Part shown: positions 37,364 to 49,000 of the stretch, one piece after another
Layout: the number at the start of each line of letters is the position of its first letter
Position numbering within the stretch: position 1 is the first letter of the stretch
From: Moringa oleifera
Taxonomy: Eukaryota; Streptophyta; Magnoliopsida; Brassicales; Moringaceae
Length of the DNA: 64,000 nucleotides
Direction: 5' to 3'
Assembly (NCBI GenBank): GCA_021397835.1
Contig: JAJFZO010000034.1
Location: 5,728,501 to 5,792,500, forward strand
Notes under the pieces: model-generated
Database searches by the model: none
What the model was told of the DNA's origin: nothing
The model's input: only the letters and a program-made list of their open reading frames with translations
Translations under genes and position numbers: made by a program

Positions 37364-38189
37364 GTAAAGTGTTCTTTTATGATCACCGTAAGTTCTGGTC
37401 CTTGATGTTAGTATGAAAAGGTTTCAAAGGATTTATTGATGAGCATAGATAGCATCAACAAATATGTGCTCCGCATCCAAAATCTTAGTTGAATGTACTC
37501 TAATTTGCATCACTCTGGCAGCCCTAACAGTCATAGTTGTCAGATAACTTAGTTTAGTTTTAGCAGCAATTTATTGGAGAGTAATGGTGCCATCTAAAGG
37601 TGCTTACTTTCCATTCTGTCTTGGATAGAAATTTCATCAGGGAGTACTTTGCATAATAAGGCTATGTCTCATTCATAATGTACAAAGCCGAACTGTAAAG
37701 CATGATAAGTGCCCAATTTGCATCAATAAAGAATGATGGCCACCAAAAAACAGAGCCATGAGACAATTTCGTTTAGCTTAGAGCCATAATTTTAGAAAGA
37801 ACAGTGTTCTTTACTTGTCAAAAAGAAAATGGAGCATTGGTAACACTTAGAATGCTACATCCTCCCATTTTGTTTATGGACAGAAAAACTAGTTGAACCG
37901 TGAAATACACCCTTCAAGCTATGATTTAGAGCAATTTATTCAAGGACACAGGAACTTTTAATGTTTTGCAGTGATGAGTTGACGGCTAAACTGCATATTC
38001 AATTTTTTTTTCTTGTTCTTATCAGGCTGGTTGGATCTAATTTGCATAACTGGATTTCTTGTCCTATGTTTCTCAACCACAAAAATCATTTGTGCATCTT
38101 GTATTTATGTTGTTATTGTCATAGTATAGAATGTTTACATAGCATCTTTGATTCGAATTTTGATTTGGAATTGAATTTACTTAATCCAG
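37364..38189 (+). other. Probable captured intron sequence of FLU
   Basis: Noncoding, starting at the GT donor and ending TTAATCCAG at 38189, a good acceptor. The FLU residues between the two exon pieces (roughly 90 codons, including the start of the TPR region) are missing, so this is likely a fusion of two introns after an internal deletion. The ORF at 37961-38233 lies mostly in this intron-like DNA and only its last 14 codons are FLU. Confidence 0.55.
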
Positions 38190-38230
38190 GGGCGTCACTG
38201 CACAGACAGGGCAAATACTGGGAGGCTATT
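38190..38230 (+). pseudogene. FLU: Captured FLU TPR-region fragment
   Basis: Directly after the acceptor at 38189 the frame reads GASLHRQGKYWEAI. This corresponds to the GASLQRQGKYREAI segment at the start of a TPR repeat in FLU. It is cut off at 38229 by the transposon's right subterminal repeat (TTTAATGACAG), which supplies the stop codon. Confidence 0.8.
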
Positions 38231-39839
38231 TAATGACAGTTCAATAACTGTCATTAAAACTTCTCCCCTTTAATGACATGAACAAAGATGACATTTTTAC
38301 AACTGTCATTAAAAGCCATTTTTAACTGTCATTAAAGCTTTTATTTGTTGTAGTGATAGCCCCTTCTTTCATTTCTCTAGTAGATTCGACTCTTTCTCTA
38401 TAACTCTTTCCTTATTTCTCTTTACAACTCTCTTTTTGGCCATAGCTTCCTTTTTTACTTCTCTTCCTCGTTTTTTCCCTCATTTTCTCTATCGTGAACG
38501 TCCATCTTCTTCTTCTCTCCGCAAGGTTATTGCCCTCTTTGCTTGACTATCTTTACAAGTAACTAAATTGCCATATGAAATCTTATTATGTTATGTTTAC
38601 ATATTAATAACTAGACAAGATAGTTAATAGATTTTATGGAAAACAAAGTTACATATAATACTTATTATAAGTGTTTAAAGCATTGTATTAAAAACAAAAA
38701 GTTAGGTGTTCAATCTGCCTTCTTGCATCCTTTGTGTCTTATTTTTTATTAACTTTGAATTATATTAAACAGTTAATATATTTTACTAAAAATTAAATTA
38801 TATGAAATACTTATGAGCTTCATGGTTAAGACATTGAACTAAAAGCAATGGCCTAGGTTCAAATTTGTGCTATTACATTTTTTAAACGTGATTTAATTAA
38901 ATTGATTTATAAATATGTTAATGCATATTGTATGTATGTCTATTATAACAAAACCTTATTAAAATGAAATCTAAATAATGCAATTAGATTTTTATGAAAA
39001 TTAATTTAGTTAGATGTTAATTGTTTATGTAGTTGTAATTATATGTTAGATATAATTAGTTTGTAATTTATAATTGTTAATTAGTGTTAGTATGTTAATT
39101 AAATCTAATAGCTATAATTAGATTTTAATAAATTAATTTATATTAGATTAGTTAAATAATAGTTTAATTAGATTATAATTTGAGACAAATAATTTAATTC
39201 GATTTTTATGAAAATTAAATTAGTTAAAAGTTAATTGTTAGTGTAGATGTAATTATATGTTAGTCGTAATTAGTTTTTAATTTATAATTATTAATTATTG
39301 TTAGTATTTTAATTAAATATTTTAGTTATAATTAGATGTCAATGGATATGAGTGTGTGTATTGATAAAAAAACACCAACTCATATTTATACATATCATAT
39401 ACTTAAAGAGCTATGGGAATATACTACCGATATTTGTTTAAAGATGAATTGAACAATGACTTATAATATTGTACTGCGCATAAATATACATTTTTGAATG
39501 GTAGAGGATCACTAAGCTTTGGAGTTTGGACAGTGTGCATAAAACGTTACATAAGTTGTCATATAAGTCATGTATTTTTGATGTATCTTCAAAATTATTT
39601 GATGATGATTTTACATGGTAATTTAAGTTATTACTAAATTAGTTATGCCTTTCGATGTTTGCTTGAAATTTTGATAATTAGTTGTCAAATTATTGAAAAT
39701 TTTAGAAGGCAAGTTGTTAAAAACTAGATTAAAACTACTTAAGCAATATAAACATGAGTAAATTAGATCGGTAATGGATGTACTTCAAGTTTATATATGG
39801 ATTCTTAAATCAGTAATTTTTGGATGGAATGGAATAGTT

Positions 39840-40060
39840 TATTTAGTTTACTTGTCATCAGCTAGCGTTTATAAATGAAGGTAAGATAAGGTGTCCATGT
39901 AACCGTAAAAAATATCAAAATTATCTTTATGAGACTTTTGATGTGATTAAATATCATTTGGCTGAATACGATTTTTTATTAGGATATTAGGTTTGGAATT
40001 ACTATAGAAAAAATAATGACAGCTGTGATTATAGGGCAAGTGAATATTATACCAAGAAAG
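39840..40060 (+). pseudogene. Transposase-associated (Transpos_assoc) domain remnant
   Basis: With frameshifts, the plus strand reads INEGKIRCPCN, NYLYETFDVIKYHLAEYDF and LLGY-VWNYY at about 39870-40015. This is the Cys-containing N-terminal domain of CACTA transposases (C-P-C-x-x-C and H-L motifs; here the second Cys group is damaged). No TNP2 follows before 40269, so only the first coding part of a transposase survives. Confidence 0.6.
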
Positions 40061-40332
40061 GATCTATCACTTTGCATGAATATGTCAATACATACCAAAC
40101 AATAGTAAAAGTTACTATTTCAACGACAGAACTAAAAATCGATTGCTATTTTCTTTCACGACAATCATTTTAACTATAGGTTTTTTCTGCCATTGAAATT
40201 TTAGCTGCAGATTTATTTTAGTTTAGCGATGAAATTTTTTAATTGCTAAAACTGAATTTTTTTGTAATGCTATATGTATAATAAATACATGCAATGCAAA
40301 TTTTTTTATAATCAGTAGCTAAGCAAGATATG

Positions 40333-40369
<37 letters not shown>
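40333..40369. repeat. (AT)n microsatellite
   Basis: About 18 uninterrupted AT units. Confidence 0.95.
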
Positions 40370-40371
<2 letters not shown>

Positions 40372-40600
40372 GAAATAAATGAAAACAATAAACATTACTA
40401 AAAATAATTAATAATTATTTTATTGTAAACAATTTTCTTTTAAAATTGAATTATTTAAAAATATCTATAAAATTAATAAATGTTTACATTAATTAACTAT
40501 TATTATTTTTATTTAAAAATTGATTTATTTATACTAATTCTTTTACTTAATATATATTATTGCCTAACTCCATATATGTTCAAGTTCCTTGGTACCCATC

Positions 40601-43600
40601 TAGTGGCGAAGCCACTTGAGAGCTACCTTAGGCTACAGCTTGGGATAAATTTTTTAAAATTAATTGAATTACTATTTTAGTTCTAAATTTAATTATATTT
40701 ATATCTCTATTATTAAACCTAAATTCAACCATTTTTCCTTCAATTGTTCACTATGATGCCAATTGTCCATTGCCTCCAGGTGCTTTTTTCTTTCTCTTAT
40801 TATTTCTTCTTGATTCTACTTATCTTATGATGTGTGAAATATTATCACTTCTATTTAAGTCAGTCTTTTATGGCTTATAAATTTTCTTATGTGATTTATG
40901 ATGAATTAATGATCTCTTTAGTCTTTTTTACTAGAAAAAAAAAATAATATAAGCAATGTCTTTTTAGTTATTGGGTTACTTTTATACAATCTTCTTGTTT
41001 TCTTCTTAAGTGAATTAAATAAAGGAAAGTGACATGACGAAAGATCTTTCTTTACACACGAAGAAGGATTTATTTTGACAACAATGGTTTAACTAATTGC
41101 TTTCTTTAGGTTTAATTAAAACCAATCTAACATGGTTATGTTTGGATGGTAAATAATCTTTTCTTTTTCTTTTTCTATATTTTAGTTTTATGTTTCAATG
41201 AATCTTAGGATCTTATACCATGTTGTTAGTTTGTATTTTGACTTTCGATCAATTATTATTACTATATATTAACGATCAACCTATCACTCATCCAAGTTAA
41301 GAAAAACTCTTTTTTCATACTTTGGTAGAAAAGAATATGATAAAGTATCAAGTGGTTGAAGTTCTTCCTCTTTACAACATATTAGAATCTTAGGTTTACC
41401 ATATTTAGATGAAAAAGGTGATTGTGAAAATGTTGATGCTCCATCGATTATTAATACTTAAAATCATGAGTGTGATCCTAGATTGTGCTTCTTAATTAGC
41501 ATGTATTTCATTGAAGATTTCAAGCTTCCTGGTTTAATGAATTTGAATTTCTGTAGAAAAAGAAAAAAAACATTTTATTTTTTATGCTGTCTCTTTAAGA
41601 GTCATCCACCGAAGCATCATACTTTCACAACTGAAGGTTTTCAAAGTTGGAATAGGATGGGAGGCAAAAGATGTCTATTTATACAACATGAATAAGATAT
41701 TCACTCACATCATAGATTTGCCATGAAGAATTTGATGAACTTGAAAAATTCATTTAAACAAATTGACAAATTTATAAGTATTCTTTCTTTAAAAGAAACT
41801 TTGTGGAACAAATTACGGCTCAAAACTTCATTAAACATTATAAAATGGTTGACAGGATGCACTTTCAAGGGTCATGATAAGTCCATCAATTCTACTAATA
41901 GGGAAATTTTTTTGAATTTATAAAGTTACAAAAATTAGTAAGTAAGAAAATTATTTGATTTCCATAAAAAAAAATCTCCATCAAGCTAAATACACATAAT
42001 TTGATATTCAAAAAAAGTTACTTAAAATGTTTGCTAATCGAGTACAATCAAAGATACGTGATGACATTGGTGATGTCAAATTTTGTATTTTTATTAATGA
42101 AGTTGTTGATGAGTCTAATAAAAAAGCGAACGATAATCATTTATATTGATGTTAATGGATTAATTTGTGATTGCTTTTTTGAAGTTATAAATGTCGAGGA
42201 CTTAAGGGCTAAAAATCTTGAGAAACAAATATGTAATATCCTTAATAGATACAACTTATTAGTTAAAAACTGGCATAGTCAAGCATACGATGGTGGTAGT
42301 AATATGCGAGGTGAATGGAATGGTTTACAAGCTTTATTCCTTGAAGATTACCCATTTGCTTGTTATTAATGGTTTTGTGCATTAACTTTAACTTACTTTA
42401 ATTGCAATGACAAAAGAAACGCATGATATGTGGTTGTTTTTCTCAAATTGAATTGTATTATAAACTTTGTGAGTGTTTTTTCAAAAGACATTCTGATTTG
42501 AAATATGTTTCATAAAATGAAATCATAGATTTAATGACTTTAAGAGAGCTTGAAACTAATACAAGGGCTAATCAAGTTCGTATTTTGCAACGATCTGCAC
42601 CTATTTGATGGAGTTTTTATTTTACTTTAATAAAAAGGTTAATTGATTTGTATGGTTTAATGTTTACTCTTTTTGAGATGTTGATTGAGAATGGATCAAT
42701 TAGTAACATATGTGGGGAAGCAAGAGGTACATATAAAGATTTGATATTTTTTGAATTTACATTTTTAATGTTGTTGATGAACAAAGAATTAGAAATCTTT
42801 CATTTACTTTGTTAATCCTTACAATTCAAATATCAAGATATCCTAAATACCTTGAATTTAGTTTCAACTACAAGAAAACTTTTTTAAGAGTTAAGAGATG
42901 GATTACATGGTTTTTTTGAAAGTGTGTTATTTTATGCTAAACATTATATAGATATACTTGATATAATGCACGTCATATGAAAGGTACACGACGTACTTGT
43001 TAGGAGAAAGATAATATTACAGTTGAACATCACTATATCACTTTAACATTTTTAATGTTGTGATAGATTTTCAAGTAGAAAGTTAGATAATAGAATCCCA
43101 GATAGAACAATAGAACTTTTTACTCTCAGTATGGCTTTGGGTTCTATATGGATTACTGTAAATTATGTGATATTGATGATATTGTTACTTTAGGTAAGGA
43201 TTATTATTATTTGAATTTTAATAGAGGTGAAATTAAAGATTTGAGAAGGTAATTAAACTATTATAAATTTGATATGCTTAATTATTTGAAATTTCATAAT
43301 ATTAATTCTCTTTCTAATTTATGTAGACTTTTGGTGAAAATAAAGAAGTTAGAACACCTTACTTTGATTTATAAGTTGATTTATTTTTAGTGTTGACTTT
43401 TTCAATTTCTACAATATCAATAAAATGAGCATTTTCAATTATAAAACTTGTCAAGATACATATTTACAACAAACTAGAAGATGACTTTCTTGTCAATTTA
43501 GTGATCATTTATATTGAAATAAAAATTGTTGATTCAATTGATATGAATTCTATGATTGATGAATTTAATAATGTAAAAACTCATAGAAGAAAATTTAAAT

Positions 43601-43730
43601 TATGATTAATTATATTTTAAAGATCAAAATTTATGATATTTTCTTTATAGATATTTATATTTATTTTCATATCAATTTATTATATTATTATATTTGGATG
43701 AAAAATACATTTAAGCCACTCTGATAAAAA
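40601..43730 (+). mobile_element. Decayed hAT transposon (TTF-type zinc finger / ZMYM1-like)
   Basis: The left terminus candidate TAGTGGCGAAGCCACTTGAG at 40601 has the GTGGCG-AGCCA shape of plant hAT ends. A right terminus near 43700-43725 (TTAAGCCACTCTGA) is weak. The transposase remnant at 41300-43610 lies between. No 8-bp target duplication was confirmed. Confidence 0.65.
41300..43610 (+). pseudogene. hAT transposase (TTF-type, DUF4371, C-terminal dimerisation domain), broken
   Basis: Plus-strand pieces in order. TTF-type finger: LFKSHPPKHHTFTTEGFQSW with GGKRC (41590-41690). DUF4371 start: NKLRLKTSLNIIKWL and GCTFKGHDKSINSTNR (41800-41900). Core at 42100-42369: VNGLICDCFFEVINVEDL, NILNRYNLLVKNWHSQAYDG and SNMRGEWNGLQALF. 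Then VRILQRSAPI at about 42575, DRTIELFTLSMALGS at about 43100, and the C-terminal dimerisation region with TRLRNKM-like spacing (KMTFLSI, about 43480) ending with MNSMIDEFNNVKTHRRKF near 43600. Many stops and frameshifts. Family assignment is secure. Confidence 0.85.
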
Positions 43731-43734
43731 AAAA

Positions 43735-45300
43735 AAAATGAGATCGCCACTATACCCTTCCCTTTAAAAATAAAACCCTAAGTGAGGGGGCATCCTTGTG
43801 AAGCTATACCTCAAAGGACAAAATTACTATTCCAACAAAATCTAAGATGAAAACAATATATATATCATAAATTTTGAAGAAGTGAAATTAGTGTGATGAT
43901 GTCATCCTAAAGCGATACCAGGGTGATGTTGTGCAAAATATTACTAATAGTTACTTGCAGTAGTACATATGAGCTATTTTTATGGGTCTATTAACCAATG
44001 GATTTCAACTTAAGTGAATTTGAAAAAAAAACAATGTTATTTAAAATCATTAAATTTATTTTCTCTTTTCAAGTACATCTTAAAATTTGTAAAAGTATTT
44101 AAATAAATTTTGACTAATAAATCAATTTAAATTAAAATAAATTTTTTGGCTATTTAATTTGAACAAATTCTTGAAAATATATTTTTCTCCAAATGGTGAT
44201 TTTTTTTTTTTAAGGGGGGGGGGGGGGTGGGGAAGATCTTTGACCGTATGATTTTGAAGTCATATCCAAAATGGGTTGTTGTTTCCCTTAATTAATTGTC
44301 CAATTATGTTATATATCAAAATGAAAACTTTTTTTTTTCTTCTAATATTGTCTTTGTCTTTAAGTTTACTGGGAAGCAATTTTTATTGGGTTTTTCTTTG
44401 TAAAAGTAACTAGCTTCTTCCACAAAATTTTAGGTCATCCAAAATTTACCTCTCCAATTTTGTTTCTTTTGTCCAAATTTTAATTTCAACGATGTTTATC
44501 TCTCAAAATTTATGAATTTTCTCTCTAAAAGCTTTTTCTGGCTCTCTCTTCATGAAATTAGTTTTTTAATTGAAAAAAAAAAGATAATTGAATTAACAAA
44601 ATAATCTCTCATTCATGCAATGCTTTTTTAAAATTTAAAATTTAATTTAATTTAAATTTATCTATCAAAATTTGTTTTAAAAAATTAATTTTGAAATTTG
44701 AAACATATTTTAAAATAAAAATAAATTTCAAATTATTTAAAATCCTTTAAAAAAAAAACTATTTGCATGACTAAGATAAAGAAACTTAAAATGTGCACCT
44801 TTAAATGTAACGTAAGAGTATGAATAAGAAGCTCCATTATTATATAGACCTTTAGCTCTATTAATATGCTTTGTTGAGTTGTGGGAGACAATCTTGACAG
44901 GACCTTTCTTTAATCATTTCAATGTGGGTTTTCTTCTAAATTATCTCCTTTTATTTGAAGGATCATGGCTTAATTAGTAGCACAGCTATATATCCTGGCT
45001 GTTGACGGATATTATCATTGCTAATTCCTCTATTAAGCTGGAAATCATGTTGAGTTTCTCTTTTAATGCATACTACTTACATTAACTTATTTTGCTTTGC
45101 AGTAACAGTAACAGTAGCAATTATAGGATGTCATCTTGGAGATGTGGAAACTTAGTTTTGAATCTCTAGGCTCCACATGCAAACTTGGACCCTCTTAGGC
45201 CAAGTGATCATCTTGTTTTGATAACTAAGACAAGACCCCTTTATCATTGTGCTGGTAACTGGGTTTGTCCTTAGCGTCAGTTCACTTTATCATTTAACTT
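43735..45300. other. Intergenic AT-rich DNA, no gene seen
   Basis: Contains a G-run at 44214-44227 and long A/T stretches. From about 44860 the base composition becomes less AT-biased, leading into the duplicated block. Confidence 0.45.
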
Positions 45301-45379
45301 TTGACTCATGGATCTAAGCAAAGGACTACTGTTGATAGATGGCATTCCCATTTATTCTCACTCATGAATAAATGTTATT

Positions 45380-46060
45380 GGAAGAATTCAAACTATGCTG
45401 CCAGATAAAGATAGGATTTCTCTAACATATTGGAGGGTATCCATCACTTGTGCAGGTTATTGACTGGCACCAGAAACCTGCAATGACAAGAATAAGAATG
45501 GATGGATTAATTGGCACCCGAATTGAATTGATGCTTCATGTTCATGTGCAATTGATGATTCTGTCTGGGTATTGAAGCTGGCATTTCATGTAAGTACGAT
45601 TGAATTGACACCCTTTATGAATGTTTGTCCAAATAGTTTTATGTCCTTTAGGTCGATTACTATTTTTCATGAATGATCGATACAGCTAAAGATGGTACAA
45701 TCACAGACAAGAATTCACCAGGCTATCCGTCACCCACTAAGCTCAGCTGGAAATTGCAAATTAACCAGGCAAAGGTGTAATATGTAGCTCATTTGGACGA
45801 ATCCCATGAGAGACTGAGAAAACATTTCTCTAACTTTAAGTTACATACCAGGCAATGACCACCACCAAATGGAAAGACTTACGGAGACAAGAATAGGAAT
45901 AGATTGATGGGTAGTAAAATTGGAAGGACGCTGCAGGTTCATGTGCCCTTGATAGTGTTCCCAGTTATGCGTACCAAGGCTGGCATTTCATGAAAGTCCA
46001 ATTGAGTTGACATCTTCTATTAAAAGAGGTTGGGAAAAAGATAAACATGTTTTCGTTTTA
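45380..46060 (+). repeat. Two diverged copies (~410 bp apart) of the block also found near LEA_2
   Basis: Copy 2 (about 45440-45600) and copy 3 (about 45850-46020) share GACAAGAATA(A/G)GAATGGAT-like sequence, then TTCATGTGC, and GCTGGCATTTCATG. Further on, a shared GATGGTACAAT(C/T) segment lies at about 45691 and 46091. Copy 2 is bounded by a CAG|G-type acceptor and CAT|GTAAGT donor, so the block may derive from exons of an unrecognised gene. No single frame stays open through both copies. Confidence 0.6.
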
Positions 46061-46099
46061 TCATTTTTTTGAATGATTTAAGTAATCAGAGATGGTACA

Positions 46100-49000
46100 A
46101 TTGAAGACAAGAATTCAAAAGCCTATCAATCATCAACAGGGTCATTGTTTCAAATAAATCCCTAATAGCCAATTAACAACCTATTCAGGTCAGTTGTTAT
46201 CTCTTTTTTGTTCCGGAAATTCAGTTTCAACCCTCTACACACCCAAGTGTTTTTTGACTTGGGGATTCAATGATTAAGTTGAAGATTGGCCTTCGGGTAC
46301 TATTCAAGTGATTAATTTGCTATCATGGAAGTAAGTTATGTATGCCTGACTCCAGGTTTCGCACTCCATTAATCATTTTTCTTTTCAAGAGTATCTTTCA
46401 GGTTCCATTCTGGTTTTCCTGAGTTTTACTTATGTTTGAGAAAATATTTTATGGTATACATGACTGTGGCGAATGATTGAATCTAGACTACATCTTGGTT
46501 TGCCGTATACCCAGTGCAATGTATTAATATATGTAGACATACCACAAGATACGGGATTCGGTATAAAGATTTTATGCTCTTTTTCTTTTCCTAAGTGCAA
46601 CGTTTGTATTTTCTTTAATGTAAAGTACTAGTGGGAGGTTGTTGGAGGCCGGCAAATACAAAGATACTTTAGATAATTGTATTGCCGGCAAAGAAAGAAA
46701 TTAGGATCACGGGTTACTTCGAAAAGATTTGCAGACTAATTCTCCTCTTAGACAAGGAAAAAGTTGGATGTGCAAGTTTCATCACCTCTATTTAATTTAA
46801 TTATAAGATTAATTGGAATAAGCTTTTAATAGTCACGGGTCAATTTAAGGTTAGCACACTGATTAAAGAGTGTGTCATTACTTTTAGGGTGGTCACGGGA
46901 TATTATCAAAAACTAAGGCTTCCACGAAAAGTCAATACAAATTTCTCAAATTGGTGAGTTAATGGGACTAATTGAATTTGAGGTTCACCAAGGTGCACAT
47001 GGCTGCCATTTAATGATCAAATTAGCCTATCTATTTGTGTGGGACCTTCGAATATTTAGAAATAATCTGGACCATCGCCTGCAATCACGCGAGCCCTCAA
47101 GCCTTTATGGCCCTTATGAACACATTGATCAGATCTGCACCTGAGCTTCACTTGTCTTCTGATCAGATTTATATCTATGTGACATGAATTAAGACCACTA
47201 ATGTTATACCCAAAAAAAAAAAAAAAACTTTCCTTTCTTCTATATCATTGATGCTTATTATGGTTGGATATCTTCCTGGCAATTTGAAAACAAATTAATC
47301 TGAAGTAACATGTCCCAGTGAATCCCTAATCAAGTCTATTTATTTCAGAAAGTTCAAAATGAAGTCCTTGATTAATTTGTTACAGAATGAGGGTACTTCA
47401 CAATAAATCAAGAATATATAGTGACGAGGCCAGGAATATGTTTTGGTGTATAGAAAGAAATGGGATATATTTATTTAAGAGTTATGGGTAAGTTAAATCT
47501 TCTCATAGACAAGAGCATAAGCTTTTAATTTTGAGACGTTTCTTAAGAAAAAGAGGATAACTAATGACACCAACTCTCTTGGTATGAACACAACACAAAA
47601 ATTCTTATTGTTGTAGCTACTTTTTGAAGGGTGTTACATGTGATATATCTTTTCATTAAAGTTTAATTTATAGTTATAATTAACATCACCTAGCTACCAT
47701 CTAGGCACTAGTATTATCTAAATCAATTGACTTCATTTCAATTCCTATTTCAACTTTGGGAATCAATTGTTTTATCTTGCACTTATCCAACAATTGATTT
47801 GATTTAAAACATTTATAACGTATTTGATTCATAAAAATAAAAAAAAATATATCTTATTTTAAATAAAATTATTTTTTTTTTTGAATTTGATTCAATTTTA
47901 TTCAAAAGTTATAATTCTTTTTATGATGAACTTTTATTTTTTGAGAACTTGAAATAACAATTTTGAAGTAAATTTTTAAAACTATTATTCTATAACAATA
48001 AAAGAATTGTTATAATTTTTTTTATGCCAATGTATTTTTTAAAAAATTGTTAAATTACCACCACACATATTGCATATTTTCATATTACATTTTTTGTTTA
48101 CTATTTTGTTTAACATTTATTAGCCGTAGATGACATCAATAGAGTAGTGTGTTTTGCTGAATTGAAAGTTCAACTTAAGTAAAAATAATACATAAAGAGA
48201 GAAGCTATAGCTAGATCGGGTATTTAGTAATATTATTTTATAATAAATTATTATTAATATATTAATTAATACTATTTTTTATAATATTAATATTTGAGAA
48301 TAAAATTTAATTATTACAATATTATTTAGTTAATATTATTTTTATAACAAAATTATAATTATAAATAATATTATTTAATAAAAATTTTAAATTATAAAAT
48401 TATTAATTAAATCATAATTAATTTAGTTAAAATATATTAATCTTTTAGATTTATTCAATTACTTTTCTACTTCATTTTTTTATGAATAAAAGATATGAAA
48501 ATTAATTTTTGTTCTAATTTTTTTCAATGAACCAAACAATTATAATAGTTATTTTATTTTATTTTTTTATCTTTCTTTTCACATAATATTTGTTTTATTT
48601 TTTCTTTATTTTGTTTTACTAACCAAACAGTCTATGGTGACACTAATTAAGTCACTTCAGTTATTATTAATTATCATAATCTGTACACAAAATTGGATAA
48701 TAAATTTGAAATAATATTAATTTATTAGATGAAGCAATATTGTTTTCTTATATAAAATATTAGATCTTTTCAATATATTTTTAATCTAAGATTTTTAAAA
48801 CAATTATCTTCAAGAAAATTTTAATTTGAATAAATATAAAATTCCTTGCTTTTTAATATTATGTTTGACAGAAAAAAGATTTGATAAAATATCAAATAAT
48901 TTCAAGAATTTTAATGTCGTTATTATAAATTTAAAATGTTCGTTAAAATTTTAATTTATTGAACTAAGGAATTCCTCTAATCACTTTCAAAATAGTGATT

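Larger units (their letters stand above)
36424..38355 (+). mobile_element. Non-autonomous CACTA element carrying FLU gene fragments (TSD ATA)
   Basis: It starts CACTACTACAAAAATTATAA at 36424 and ends ATTTGTTGTAGTG at 38355. It is flanked on both sides by ATA (36421-36423 and 38356-38358), the 3-bp target duplication expected of CACTA elements. Left subterminal region (36450-36760): many inverted-repeat units of TTTAATGACAGTT / AACTGACGTTAAA type. Then a CAG/CTG-rich tract (36800-37140), two FLU-like segments with intron-like DNA between them (37204-38230), and a right subterminal region (38229-38340). It encodes no transposase and would need one in trans. Its ends match those of the element at 59531-63283. 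Confidence 0.88.
35858..40269 (+). mobile_element. CACTA deletion derivative interrupted by a second CACTA element
   Basis: The left terminus CACTACAAGAAGA at 35858 is a near-canonical CACTA end reading inward to the right. It is followed by subterminal words such as AATTTAGTGACAAAC and TTTCATCACTAAATTT (35979-36025). A possible right terminus is TTTTTTTGTAATG ending at 40269, preceded by TTTAGCGATGAAAT and TTGCTAAAAC at 40220-40250. The 3-bp flanks do not match, so the right end is uncertain. Inside, a plus-strand Transpos_assoc remnant lies at about 39840-40060. The complete element at 36424-38355 sits within. Region 36060-36420 is less AT-rich and holds repeated GGCTACC/GACTACC words but no ORF. 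Confidence 0.5.

Noticed and set aside
37961..38233. Plus ORF of 90 codons in the FLU-carrying element
   Set aside because: Most of it is intron-like; only the last 14 codons match FLU.
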